Source: Clostridiales bacterium
Lineage (GTDB): Bacteria > Bacillota > Clostridia > Christensenellales > Christensenellaceae
Length of the DNA stretch: 12,302 nt
Assembly (NCBI GenBank): GCA_003343685.1
Contig: QAKS01000034.1
Location: forward strand, 6,773 to 19,074
Direction of reading: 5' to 3'
In this document: one piece after another, positions 1-6,640 of the stretch
How positions within the stretch are numbered: the stretch's first letter is position 1
How the letters are laid out: every line of letters begins with the position of its first letter
Translations under genes and position numbers: made by a program
The notes under the pieces: model-generated
Database searches by the model: none
What the model saw: the letters and a program-made list of their open reading frames with translations, nothing else
Told to the model about the DNA's origin: nothing

Positions 1-2
1 AT

Positions 3-386
3 TTTCCGGCGGAGGAATTCGGCGGGGAAAACGAAGTAAAGCGTTATGTCAGACTGATTGCGTCGCCTCAGACGACGGGTGAGAGAAGGGCAAACATTGT
101 CCACGTGACAATTCCTGCGGGTGCGGTGTCGGAGGGGCATATACATCCCGACGCTGACGAGTATATTTATTTCGATGTGGGAGGAAAGGCCGTACTGGAC
201 GGTGTGGAATACGATGTGCCGCCCAAGGGGATGGTGCATGCGAGAGCGGGCGTAAAGCATGAGTGCGTCAATATCGGAAGCGGAACGCTGACGCTGCTTT
301 GTGTGTTTCTGCCGTCCTTTAAACCCTACGGCGCGTATCCGCGGCTGATAGAGCGGACGAAGGAGTATTTAAGCAAAAAGGAGTAA
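3..386 (+). CDS. Cupin-domain protein, 3' part only
   Basis: The frame is open to the left edge of the window, so the start is missing; 127 residues are visible, counted from base 3. A GTG at 105 could in principle be a start, but the upstream codons read as a normal cupin N-terminal strand, so I treat the gene as cut by the window. Motif 1 has H46, H48 and E53 (GHIHPDADEY) and motif 2 has H86 (GVKHECVN). These four residues are the usual metal ligands of the cupin barrel. Small cupins of this kind are often sugar isomerases, epimerases, or sensor or storage proteins, and nothing here fixes the substrate. The gene ends about 60 bases before the next promoter and has its own terminator, so it belongs to an upstream transcription unit. 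It may or may not be linked to the sugar locus that follows. Confidence 0.8.
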   Translation, partial: FPAEEFGGENEVKRYVRLIASPQTTGERRANIVHVTIPAGAVSEGHIHPDADEYIYFDVGGKAVLDGVEYDVPPKGMVHARAGVKHECVNIGSGTLTLLCVFLPSFKPYGAYPRLIERTKEYLSKKE

Positions 387-390
387 AGAA

Positions 391-425
391 AAGAGGCCGC
401 CTGCAAAAAGTAAGGCGGCCTTTTC
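391..425 (+). terminator. Intrinsic terminator after the cupin gene
   Basis: A perfect 9-bp stem, AGGCCGCCT (394-402) with AGGCGGCCT (413-421), encloses a 10-base A-rich loop and runs into TTTTC. It starts within 8 bases of the cupin stop codon. This is a standard rho-independent terminator and separates the cupin unit from the lipoprotein promoter at 446. Confidence 0.9.
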
Positions 426-445
426 TGAAAAAATTAAAAAAGTAC

Positions 446-474
446 TTGATACTTAAGAAAATGTATACTATAAT
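446..474 (+). promoter_or_regulatory. Sigma-A-type promoter of the SurA-N-like lipoprotein gene
   Basis: A TTGATA -35 box (446-451) and a perfect TATAAT -10 box (469-474) are separated by exactly 17 bases. Transcription would start near 481, directly in front of the operator at 487. The promoter occupies the region where a longer reading frame would begin, which argues against those upstream start codons. Confidence 0.75.
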
Positions 475-486
475 AAAAACAGAAAT

Positions 487-500
487 TGTAAACGGTTACG
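487..500 (+). promoter_or_regulatory. LacI/CcpA-type operator 1
   Basis: TGTAAACGGTTACG is an imperfect palindrome (TGTAA...TTACg) around a central CG, the form bound by LacI/GalR-family proteins and by CcpA (cre sites). It sits at about +6 to +19 relative to the promoter at 446-474, a position where bound protein would block transcription. It differs at only two positions from operator 3 at 1427 (A for G at position 6, G for A at position 14). Confidence 0.7.
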
Positions 501-543
501 GAAAAACGCTAGTATATGTCAATCCAGACAGACAGTCCGAAAA

Positions 544-550
544 AAGGAGT
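544..550 (+). promoter_or_regulatory. Ribosome binding site that fixes the TTG start at 557
   Basis: AAGGAGT lies 6 bases before TTG 557. No such site precedes the earlier in-frame starts at 446 or 461, which fall inside the promoter. Confidence 0.75.
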
Positions 551-556
551 AAAAAT

Positions 557-1237
557 TTGAAAAAATCAATCATTTTTGCCGTATTGGCGTTGGTTTTAAT
601 CAGCGCAGTCGGGTGCGCTCCCGTGGCAGATTGGGACAATGTCACAAATCAGACAGTGGTGGCTAAGATAAACGGCGAAGAATATAAATACGAACTTTTG
701 AATTACAGCTATCAGCAGAAATCGATTGCGACAAAAATATCGAAAGAGATATCGCAGGGAGAGGATTCCATTGAAATCAGCGAGAATAAGGACGGTATGA
801 ATGATGCGCTCAACAGGCTGATGGGCAATGCGGCGCTTTCCGCAGTGGCGCAAAGCGAAGGGAAGGGAATGACGGAGTCGGATGCTGCCGCTCTGGCAGA
901 GAGCACGCTGATCGACAGTGTTACGCGATACGACTATATGCGGGAATATTTAGCGCAGATGCTGCTGGCTCTCGATACGACGGAAAAAGAATTGGTGGAA
1001 ACAGCGTCGGTGGAAATGCGTCTGGCTGCAGACGCGGAAACAATAGCAGCGGAGCTTCTGGGCGAGATAAAAGAAGAAAAACACGAGGCCGACAGCGCGC
1101 AGCTGGCGGAAGAATTGGCAGAGCGGTTGGAAGAGACTGTCAAAAGCATTTCCGTCGAAAACGTAATGACGGGAGAAAAGGATGTGTGTCCGAATTTTAA
1201 GGTGTTTGCGGAGGAAATCGTTCTTTTGAACAAGTGA
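557..1237 (+). CDS. Lipoprotein with SurA-like N-terminal domain
   Basis: The start is TTG at 557, giving 226 residues. It is supported by the ribosome site at 544-550 and by an immediate signal peptide: LKKS, a hydrophobic stretch, then AVGC with the lipid-bearing cysteine at about residue 20. The protein should be anchored outside the membrane. The mature N-terminus has the pattern VVAKINGEEYKYELLNYSYQ, typical of SurA/PrsA N-terminal chaperone domains. It is followed by helical, Glu/Ala-rich sequence resembling the rest of that domain. No parvulin (PpiC) catalytic domain follows, so it is better called a chaperone-like or unknown lipoprotein than an isomerase. It has its own promoter and an operator matching those of the sugar importer downstream, which suggests co-regulation. 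No clear terminator is seen after it. The family call is moderate; the function is unknown. Confidence 0.7.
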   Translation: MKKSIIFAVLALVLISAVGCAPVADWDNVTNQTVVAKINGEEYKYELLNYSYQQKSIATKISKEISQGEDSIEISENKDGMNDALNRLMGNAALSAVAQSEGKGMTESDAAALAESTLIDSVTRYDYMREYLAQMLLALDTTEKELVETASVEMRLAADAETIAAELLGEIKEEKHEADSAQLAEELAERLEETVKSISVENVMTGEKDVCPNFKVFAEEIVLLNK

Positions 1238-1270
1238 CGAAAAATGTTTTCCGGGTTTTTAAAATTTATA

Positions 1271-1299
1271 TTGACTTCACAAAATCATGGTGATATAAT
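1271..1299 (+). promoter_or_regulatory. Strong extended -10 promoter of the importer locus
   Basis: TTGACT (1271-1276) and TATAAT (1294-1299) are spaced 17 bases apart, with TGA directly before the -10 box forming an extended -10 element. Transcription would begin near 1306, leaving a leader of about 200 bases before the binding-protein gene. The region 1238-1512 holds this promoter, operators 2 and 3 and a small hairpin, and no gene. Confidence 0.85.
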
Positions 1300-1334
1300 T
1301 TATATATCAAGACACAGAATGTTATATCGTTTTT

Positions 1335-1348
1335 TGTAAGTGGTTACA
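1335..1348 (+). promoter_or_regulatory. LacI/CcpA-type operator 2
   Basis: TGTAAGTGGTTACA has perfect TGTAA/TTACA arms. The central CG is replaced by TG. It lies at about +30 relative to the 1271-1299 promoter and is exactly 92 bp upstream of operator 3, from which it differs at one base. Confidence 0.7.
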
Positions 1349-1426
1349 CAATGCTGAAAAAATCGTCCAGAAATTGACCATTAAGAAAAGATATTTTGTT
1401 AGGATAATGTTTATTTTGCCGATTAT

Positions 1427-1440
1427 TGTAAGCGGTTACA
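1427..1440 (+). promoter_or_regulatory. LacI/CcpA-type operator 3, best match
   Basis: TGTAAGCGGTTACA has perfect arms and a central CG. It fits the cre/LacI-family consensus TGWNANCGNTNWCA throughout. It lies in the leader of the binding-protein gene. The most economical binder is the LacI-family regulator encoded at 6641; CcpA is the main alternative. Confidence 0.75.
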
Positions 1441-1467
1441 GACCGTAAATATAAAGGATCATTTAAT

Positions 1468-1481
1468 TTCGCTTATGCGAA
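1468..1481 (+). other. Small leader hairpin before the binding-protein gene
   Basis: TTCGC (1468-1472) pairs with GCGAA (1477-1481) across a TTAT loop, 13 bases before the AGGAGG ribosome site (1495-1500). It is short, leaves the ribosome site free and has no poly-T tail. A modest mRNA-stabilising role is possible, but chance cannot be excluded. Confidence 0.3.
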
Positions 1482-1512
1482 GATAAAAAACATTAGGAGG
1501 AAAAGTAAAAAG

Positions 1513-2718
1513 ATGAAAAAAGTATTTGCACTGATTCTGGCTATTGCCATGGTAACAGTTCTGGCAATCGGTTGCTCTGCGACCCCGGCTGCAAGTTCGG
1601 CTCCTGCCGAAACAAAAGCCCCCGAAACACAGGCACCTGTTGAAACACAGGCTCCTGAGACGGAAGCTCCTGCGAAGACAGAGGCTCCTGCGGAGACAGA
1701 AGCTCCTGCCGATGCACCTGAGGGCTTTGTAAAGGGAACAGAGGAAATTAATCCTGCCGATTACCCCGTGTCGATCTGCATGGATACCTACAACCATCCG
1801 GTTCACAGGACGGTTCAGCTGGGCTTCCTGAAGAAGGCTGAAGAATTGGGTTACACGGAGGCTCAGGTAACGGGCACAGACCTCGGAGACTCCGCCGCTG
1901 CATGGGAAAATGGTCTCCAATGGGCAAAATCCGGCGGCAAGGGCCTGCTCCTGTGGGCTGGTGACGAGTCCTGCTATGAAGTGCTGAAGCAGATTGCGGA
2001 TACCGGCTGCATCGTTGGTATTCCTCACTTCAACCACATTGACAACGACACAAACAAGGGTACGCTCCCCGAAGGGCTGTCCTTCAACATGGCATGCTCG
2101 CCCGTTCTGTATGGGACACAGGTTGCTACGGTACTGGCAGAGAAGTGCGACGGCAAAGAGGGCGCTGTTCAGATCACGCTGAACACACACAACCTGACAG
2201 AGGACGCTGCTGACGAAGCATTCCGGGCACAGTGGGAGAAGGAAGCTGCAAACTACGATCTGTCCAAGGTAACAATCCTGCCGACAGAGCTGGAAGGCGG
2301 AGACTTGGTAGAAGCTACATCCATCATTCAGGGATTGATCAACGCTCATCCGGAAATCATCGCTGCATTCGGCACGACGGGCAACTCTCCCCAGTCATGG
2401 TCTGCTGCGGCTGAGAACAGCGGCAAGAAGGTCGGCGAAATTGCTATCGTCGGTATGGACGCAACAGAGGGCAATCTGGCTGCTCTGGAAGAAGGAAAGG
2501 TAGTTGCTATTGTAGCACAGCCGCTCTATGAGGAAGCTGCAAAGACGATGGAATACCTTGACAACCTGTTCCGCGGCGGGAAGGTTCCGGCATGGACAGA
2601 TTTGGAAGCTCCGATTGTAACAGTTGACGGCGAAGGCGTCAATGGACCTGCGCATCACAAGGGACTGGCTGCAGAGGTGACAGAGTATTTCAAAGCAAAG
2701 GGCATGACGGTTGGCTGA
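1513..2718 (+). CDS. Sugar ABC transporter substrate-binding lipoprotein
   Basis: This 401-residue protein starts at ATG after AGGAGG (1495-1500, 12-base spacing). It has a Sec lipoprotein signal ending in LAIGC, with the lipidated Cys at residue 21, so it is tethered to the outer face of the membrane. Residues 31-69 form a Pro/Ala/Thr/Glu linker built from repeats such as ETEAPAETEAP. The rest, from about residue 78, is a type-1 periplasmic binding fold (RbsB/Peripla_BP_4-like). The first strand is YPVSICMDT, and VGMDATEGNLAALEEGKVVAIVAQ is the usual C-lobe region, split here as VGMDATEGN and VVAIVAQ. It should capture the sugar and deliver it to the permeases encoded downstream. It is the first gene of the importer operon, after a strong promoter and two operators. 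A hairpin after the gene likely makes its transcript more abundant than that of the membrane parts. The family is secure; the ligand is not known. Confidence 0.92.
   Translation: MKKVFALILAIAMVTVLAIGCSATPAASSAPAETKAPETQAPVETQAPETEAPAKTEAPAETEAPADAPEGFVKGTEEINPADYPVSICMDTYNHPVHRTVQLGFLKKAEELGYTEAQVTGTDLGDSAAAWENGLQWAKSGGKGLLLWAGDESCYEVLKQIADTGCIVGIPHFNHIDNDTNKGTLPEGLSFNMACSPVLYGTQVATVLAEKCDGKEGAVQITLNTHNLTEDAADEAFRAQWEKEAANYDLSKVTILPTELEGGDLVEATSIIQGLINAHPEIIAAFGTTGNSPQSWSAAAENSGKKVGEIAIVGMDATEGNLAALEEGKVVAIVAQPLYEEAAKTMEYLDNLFRGGKVPAWTDLEAPIVTVDGEGVNGPAHHKGLAAEVTEYFKAKGMTVG
1603..1719 (+). repeat. Imperfect tandem repeats encoding the Pro/Ala/Thr/Glu linker
   Basis: Units of 15 and 18 bases beginning GCTCCTG recur several times, coding for variants of APxETE. 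They form the flexible, acidic spacer between the lipid anchor and the binding domain (residues 31-69). Such stretches can change in copy number by replication slippage. Confidence 0.7.
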
Positions 2719-2790
2719 TGACCGAAAAAGCGCTCGCTAATCGGTATTTGAAAATTGATATCGATATAGACAGGTAATTAGTCAAAAGCT

Positions 2791-2827
2791 GGGGCTTGTC
2801 TGCGCGAATGGCGGCAAGCCCCTTTTT
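2791..2827 (+). terminator. Terminator-like hairpin between binding protein and ATPase genes
   Basis: GGGGCTTG (2791-2798) pairs perfectly with CAAGCCCC (2815-2822) and is followed by TTTTT (2823-2827). It lies 72 bases after the binding-protein stop. With no strong promoter visible before the ATPase gene, it probably acts as a partial terminator. That would give many copies of the binding protein and fewer of the transporter complex, as is common in ABC import operons. Confidence 0.8.
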
Positions 2828-2857
2828 AAAAAAACGGAAGGAAAATGAAAGTTTTGG

Positions 2858-2885
2858 GGGCGATAGATCGCCCGGTATAAGGGCG
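2858..2885 (+). other. Pair of mutually exclusive hairpins before the ATPase gene
   Basis: GGGCGA (2858-2863) can pair with TCGCCC (2868-2873) across a TAGA loop. The same CGCCC (2869-2873) can instead pair with GGGCG (2881-2885) across a 7-base loop. Both cannot form together. No poly-T follows and the ATPase start is 70 bases away, so any regulatory role is speculative. The rest of the 238-base gap (2719-2956) contains the terminator at 2791, a weak hairpin ACCGA/TCGGT at 2721-2745, and no supportable gene. Confidence 0.35.
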
Positions 2886-2956
2886 GAGGCGGAACAGCCG
2901 ATGCATCAAGATAAATCACTCTTAAGAATTGCGAGAGAGGATGTGAATTTGAAGAT

Positions 2957-4531
2957 ATGCAGGAATACATGCTTGAAGCTATAAATATAACAAAAAGATT
3001 TCCCGGTGTGCTTGCAAACGATAATGTATGTCTGAACGTCAAGCCAAAGGAGATTTTGGGACTGATCGGCGAAAACGGAGCGGGAAAATCGACGATACTG
3101 AAGGTATTGAACGGCATTTACCCTATCGGCACATATGAAGGAAAATTGGTAATCGAAGGCGAAGAAGTGGAGCTGCACGGACCCGGCGATGCAATGGCAA
3201 AGGGAATAGGTTTTGTCCCGCAGGAAATCAATGTATTAAAGAATTTCAGTGTTGCCGAAAATATATTTATGGGCGATTTGGAATTGGAAAAGACCGTAGG
3301 AAACGAACTTGACGCGGATTATGTCGTGAAAAAGAACAATCCGTTTCTGGACACGAAATCCATGAGGGAAGCGGCAGAAAGACTTCTTAGGGAGAACCAT
3401 ATTGATCTGGACCCCAACGCTGATGTTGTAAAACTTTCCATTGGAAAACAGCAGCTGCTGATGATTGCAAGGGCGCTTGCCAGCCATCCCAAGGTGCTCA
3501 TACTGGACGAGCCGACAACGTCTCTGTCATCAAGAGACGTGGAACTGCTGTTTGAAGTTGTTCACAGACTGAAGGAAAAGGGAACGGCGGTCATCTTCGT
3601 TACGCATAAGATGGCTGAGATATTAGAACTGACCGACAGAGTGACGATCCTGCGCGACGGCAAAAATATCAGTACGTTTGAGCGCAAGGATTATGACGCA
3701 AACGCAATTATCGCGGACATGATCGGACGCGAGATAACGAACCTGTATCCCGAAAGGAATGTAGAGATAGGCGACGTGGTGTTTAAGGCAGAGCACGTTA
3801 CTGTTCCGCATCCGTATATTGCTAATACCAATCAGGTGGAGGACGTGTCTTTTGAGGTGCGCGCGGGAGAGGTTTTGGGTTTTGCAGGTCTGGTGGGTGC
3901 AGGACGATCGGAGGTATGCTCCGCAATTTACGGCGTTACCAGAATGTCGTCCGGCGAACTGACGCTGAACGGCGAAAAAATTAAAATCAAAAATACAAAG
4001 GACGCGGCAAAAAAAGGAATCGGATATGTAAGCGAGGACAGGAAGAAGTACGGACTCAATTTCGTATGGGATATTAAGACAAATATTATAATTTCAAATC
4101 TGAAGCCGGTCAGCGCAGGACCGTTTGTTCACGCCAAGAGCATGGCGAACAGGGTCAAAAGATTTTTTGAAGAGCTGCACGTCAAAGCGCCGTCTTTGGA
4201 AACGAGAGTCGGGAATCTGTCGGGAGGAAACCAGCAGAAGGTGGTTATTGCCAGAACGCTGAATACGGAGCCAAAGCTGCTCATTCTCGACGAACCCACA
4301 AAAGGCATTGACGTGGGATCAAAAAATGAGATTTACCAGCTCATTAACGATCTTTGCGCACAGGGAGTGGCAATTATCATGATTTCCTCTGAACTGCCGG
4401 AGTTGATGGCCATGAGCGATCGGTTTATCGTGATGGCGGAGGGAAAGGTAGTCGGAGAGCTTGGAAAGCTGGATGCGACAACGCAGAAAGTCATGGAGAT
4501 GGCGACCACAACCTTCAAAAACAGGGGCTGA
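2957..4531 (+). CDS. Sugar ABC transporter ATP-binding protein, two cassettes (RbsA/MglA/XylG type)
   Basis: This 524-residue protein hydrolyses ATP on the cytoplasmic side to drive CUT2 sugar import. Cassette 1 has Walker A GENGAGKST (38-46), signature LSIGKQQ (160-166), Walker B LILDEP (181-186) and switch His H217. Cassette 2 has the degenerate Walker A GLVGAGRSE (311-319), signature LSGGNQQ (421-427) and Walker B LLILDEP (441-447), and it lacks the switch His (MISSEL). This asymmetry is normal for the family, in which only one site is fully active. There is a somewhat long segment between residues 105 and 137. ATG 2957 is preferred because the resulting MQEYMLEAINITKRFPGV matches the usual family start. 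ATG 2969 is in frame and has an AGGA close by, so it cannot be excluded. The gene is followed by two permease genes with short gaps. Confidence 0.93.
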   Translation: MQEYMLEAINITKRFPGVLANDNVCLNVKPKEILGLIGENGAGKSTILKVLNGIYPIGTYEGKLVIEGEEVELHGPGDAMAKGIGFVPQEINVLKNFSVAENIFMGDLELEKTVGNELDADYVVKKNNPFLDTKSMREAAERLLRENHIDLDPNADVVKLSIGKQQLLMIARALASHPKVLILDEPTTSLSSRDVELLFEVVHRLKEKGTAVIFVTHKMAEILELTDRVTILRDGKNISTFERKDYDANAIIADMIGREITNLYPERNVEIGDVVFKAEHVTVPHPYIANTNQVEDVSFEVRAGEVLGFAGLVGAGRSEVCSAIYGVTRMSSGELTLNGEKIKIKNTKDAAKKGIGYVSEDRKKYGLNFVWDIKTNIIISNLKPVSAGPFVHAKSMANRVKRFFEELHVKAPSLETRVGNLSGGNQQKVVIARTLNTEPKLLILDEPTKGIDVGSKNEIYQLINDLCAQGVAIIMISSELPELMAMSDRFIVMAEGKVVGELGKLDATTQKVMEMATTTFKNRG

Positions 4532-4550
4532 GGTAAGGGGGGTCAATGAT

Positions 4551-5567
4551 ATGGAAAAAAATTTAGAGCAAAAAAATAGGCTCAGCCTGGGATACAGACT
4601 GTTTCTGAGCCCTGAAGTGGGTATATTGATACCGGTTGTCATTATGTGCGTAGTGGCGACAATAGCAAACCCGAAGTTTCTCGTCTGGGGCAATCTGTCG
4701 TATATTATCGAATCCGGCATGTACGTCGGCTTGCTGGCGCTGGGTGAAGCAATCATTATTATGAACGGGGAGATAGACCTTTCCATCGGTGCGGCCGGAG
4801 GCTTCGCATCCGTCATGGTGGGCGTAGCTTCGGCGTTATGGGGTTGCCCCATGCTGATATCGCTTCTGATAGGTCTATTGGCGGGTGTATTGATTGGATT
4901 TATCAACGGTTTGGTTTCTGCAAAGTTTGGGCTGACGAGTTGGATTGTCACTTTTGCAACGCAGTTTATCTGTCTGGGCGTTTCTGCTTTTATCAGCGAC
5001 GGAAAGGTTATGAAGCTGATGAATGAGGCGTTTGCTGACCAGTACGCCGCGTTGGGTGAGTTCAAGGGATGGACGGCTCCCGGTTTACAGTTTTCGTCCA
5101 TGTTTTTCGTATTCATTCTGATTATGATCCTATTGGATATCTTTGTAAGAAAAACACAGTTTGGATATAAGCTCAGGGCTGTCGGCGGCAACAGGGATGC
5201 GGCACTGCTGGCGGGTATCAATGTAAAGAACGTTAAATTTATTGTTTTCATGATAGCGGGACTGTTTGCAGGGCTTTACGGCGTGTTTTTCTCTGTTAAG
5301 CAGATGTCGACAAACCTTGCACAGGGCTCCGGCGGCGAATTCAGAGCCATCACCTGCTGTGCCATAGGCGGTATAGCAATGACGGGAGGCAAGGGATCCA
5401 TTTATGGCGTAGGCCTGGGTACTCTGCTGTTTCATATCGTGAATGGCGCGCTCCAGAGCATGGGTGCAGACAACAACGTGCAGCTTCTGATGGTTGGCGT
5501 ACTGCTGGTGATAGCAGTATTGCTCGATATCATACGCCAGCGGGTAGAAGCGCGCAAAATGGTTTAG
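4551..5567 (+). CDS. Sugar ABC transporter permease, first of two (RbsC type)
   Basis: This 338-residue multi-span membrane protein of the BPD_transp_2 family forms half of the sugar channel. The frame is open further upstream inside the ATPase gene, but ATG 4551 is chosen because a G-rich ribosome site (4535-4543) precedes it by 7 bases and the longer version would overlap the ATPase by about 70 bases. Visible family marks are ALGEAIIIMNGEIDLSIG (63-80), the cytoplasmic coupling stretch TQFGYKLRAVGGNRDAA (202-218), and GGEFRAITCCAIGGIAMTGG (261-280), the Gly-rich segment near the C-terminus. Eight or more hydrophobic segments are evident. It starts 19 bases after the ATPase stop and 13 bases separate it from the next permease, so all three are co-transcribed. 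Substrate cannot be read from sequence. Confidence 0.92.
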   Translation: MEKNLEQKNRLSLGYRLFLSPEVGILIPVVIMCVVATIANPKFLVWGNLSYIIESGMYVGLLALGEAIIIMNGEIDLSIGAAGGFASVMVGVASALWGCPMLISLLIGLLAGVLIGFINGLVSAKFGLTSWIVTFATQFICLGVSAFISDGKVMKLMNEAFADQYAALGEFKGWTAPGLQFSSMFFVFILIMILLDIFVRKTQFGYKLRAVGGNRDAALLAGINVKNVKFIVFMIAGLFAGLYGVFFSVKQMSTNLAQGSGGEFRAITCCAIGGIAMTGGKGSIYGVGLGTLLFHIVNGALQSMGADNNVQLLMVGVLLVIAVLLDIIRQRVEARKMV

Positions 5568-5580
5568 GAGAGTAAGAGAC

Positions 5581-6579
5581 ATGAAAGTACAAGAAAATAC
5601 TGTAAAAAGAAACAATATATTCAAGACGTTCGTGAGCTCAAGTGAATTTCGGGTGCTGGTGCCGCTGCTGGCAATTATCCTGATTACCACCGCCTTTAAG
5701 CCGACGTTTATGTCGGTCACGAACTTCGTAAGCCTGTATACTACAATACCGTTTATAGCGATCATTGCTCTCGGAGCCAGCTTTACGCTGATGACAGGAA
5801 ATGTAGATATCTCTACCGGACGTGTGGCAGGTTTGGGCGGCATTATGGTGGCGTTGTTCATATCGGTAAACGGAATGCCGTGGTATGTGGCAATGGTTCT
5901 CTCGCTGCTGGTGTGCGCTGTGATCGGAATTGTCAACGGCATTATGGTCGTTAAGCTGAACGTACCCGACTTTGTGGCGACGATGGCGACGCTGAATATC
6001 TGCGGCGCGGTAAGGTATCTGATATTGCCGAAAGGCATTATTGATATTGACCTCAAACAGTATGAAAACCTGTGGATAGGAGATCTGTCCAGCAAACCGC
6101 TGCTTGGGATGCCGTTCCAGTTCTGGGCCATGGTTGTCATATTTATAATCGCCTATATCGTCATTAAAAAGACAAAATGGGGCAAGAGACTTCTGGCCTG
6201 CGGTGACAATAGGGAAGTAGCGGCTATGTCCGGCATTAAGGTGACAAAAATGCGCATGGTTTCCTATATTATCTGCGCGGTTTTGGCGGGTGTTTGCGGA
6301 ATTGTCACGACGATTGCTTACAATATAGGGTATCCTGCAATCGGAGACGGCTGGGAATTTAAGGCGATAGCGGGCTGCGTTGTCGGCGGTGTCAGTCTGG
6401 CCGGCGGGAAAGGCTCGCCGATCGGGGTGTTTCTGGGGGTATCTCTTGTATTTATTGCTGAAAATGCCATAATTTTCTTTGGACTGCCGACGGTGCTGAA
6501 AAGTGCGGTTCAGGGCGTCGTCATGGCGGCAGCCGTTATGTATGAGACAATCCTAGAAAGAAAGAAAATAAAGGCTTGA
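5581..6579 (+). CDS. Sugar ABC transporter permease, second of two (RbsC type)
   Basis: This 332-residue membrane protein belongs to the same family as its neighbour but is clearly diverged from it. ATG 5581 follows AGGAG, which overlaps the previous stop codon. Family marks are ALGASFTLMTGNVDISTG (63-80), the coupling stretch TKWGKRLLACGDNREVAAM (198-216) and WEFKAIAGCVVGGVSLAGG (258-276). Having two different permeases implies a heterodimeric channel. E. coli RbsC and MglC pair with themselves, whereas heteromeric CUT2 importers occur in other systems (AI-2 LsrC/LsrD is an example). The promoter for the regulator gene overlaps the end of this gene. Confidence 0.92.
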   Translation: MKVQENTVKRNNIFKTFVSSSEFRVLVPLLAIILITTAFKPTFMSVTNFVSLYTTIPFIAIIALGASFTLMTGNVDISTGRVAGLGGIMVALFISVNGMPWYVAMVLSLLVCAVIGIVNGIMVVKLNVPDFVATMATLNICGAVRYLILPKGIIDIDLKQYENLWIGDLSSKPLLGMPFQFWAMVVIFIIAYIVIKKTKWGKRLLACGDNREVAAMSGIKVTKMRMVSYIICAVLAGVCGIVTTIAYNIGYPAIGDGWEFKAIAGCVVGGVSLAGGKGSPIGVFLGVSLVFIAENAIIFFGLPTVLKSAVQGVVMAAAVMYETILERKKIKA

Positions 6580-6604
6580 AGAGGGATTTTGTTGCTCGTA
6601 TAAT
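6576..6604 (+). promoter_or_regulatory. Likely promoter of the LacI-family regulator gene
   Basis: TTGAAG (6576-6581, overlapping the permease stop codon) and a perfect TATAAT (6599-6604) are 17 bases apart. Transcription would start near 6611, about 30 bases before the regulator start. No operator copy is visible nearby, so the regulator may be expressed constitutively from here as well as by read-through. Confidence 0.55.
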
Positions 6605-6640
6605 AATAGGTATATAAAATTGATCAGGTGGTAATGGAAG

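Noticed and set aside
446..556. Extended N-terminus for the lipoprotein from TTG 446 or ATG 461
   Set aside because: This stretch contains the promoter and operator, and the signal peptide begins only at 557 behind a good ribosome site.
1238..1262. Weak hairpin GAAAA/TTTTC followed by GGGTTTTT after the lipoprotein gene
   Set aside because: The stem is only 5 A-T-rich pairs and the T run is detached from it. Not convincing as a terminator.
1374..1408. Possible second promoter for the binding-protein gene (TTGACC ... GATAAT)
   Set aside because: The boxes are 23 bases apart and no -35 box exists at 16-18 bases from GATAAT. The promoter at 1271-1299 is far better.
2796..2984. Small open frame of 62 codons between the binding protein and ATPase genes
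   Set aside because: It starts inside the terminator hairpin, has no ribosome site and overlaps the ATPase start; no recognisable protein.
4319..5251. Long open frame on the minus strand (310 codons)
   Set aside because: It lies opposite the well-supported ATPase and first permease genes, its translation resembles no family I know, and it has no ribosome site I can support.
5130..6140. Long open frame on the minus strand (336 codons)
   Set aside because: It is antisense to both permease genes and a by-product of their codon use; no family features are visible.
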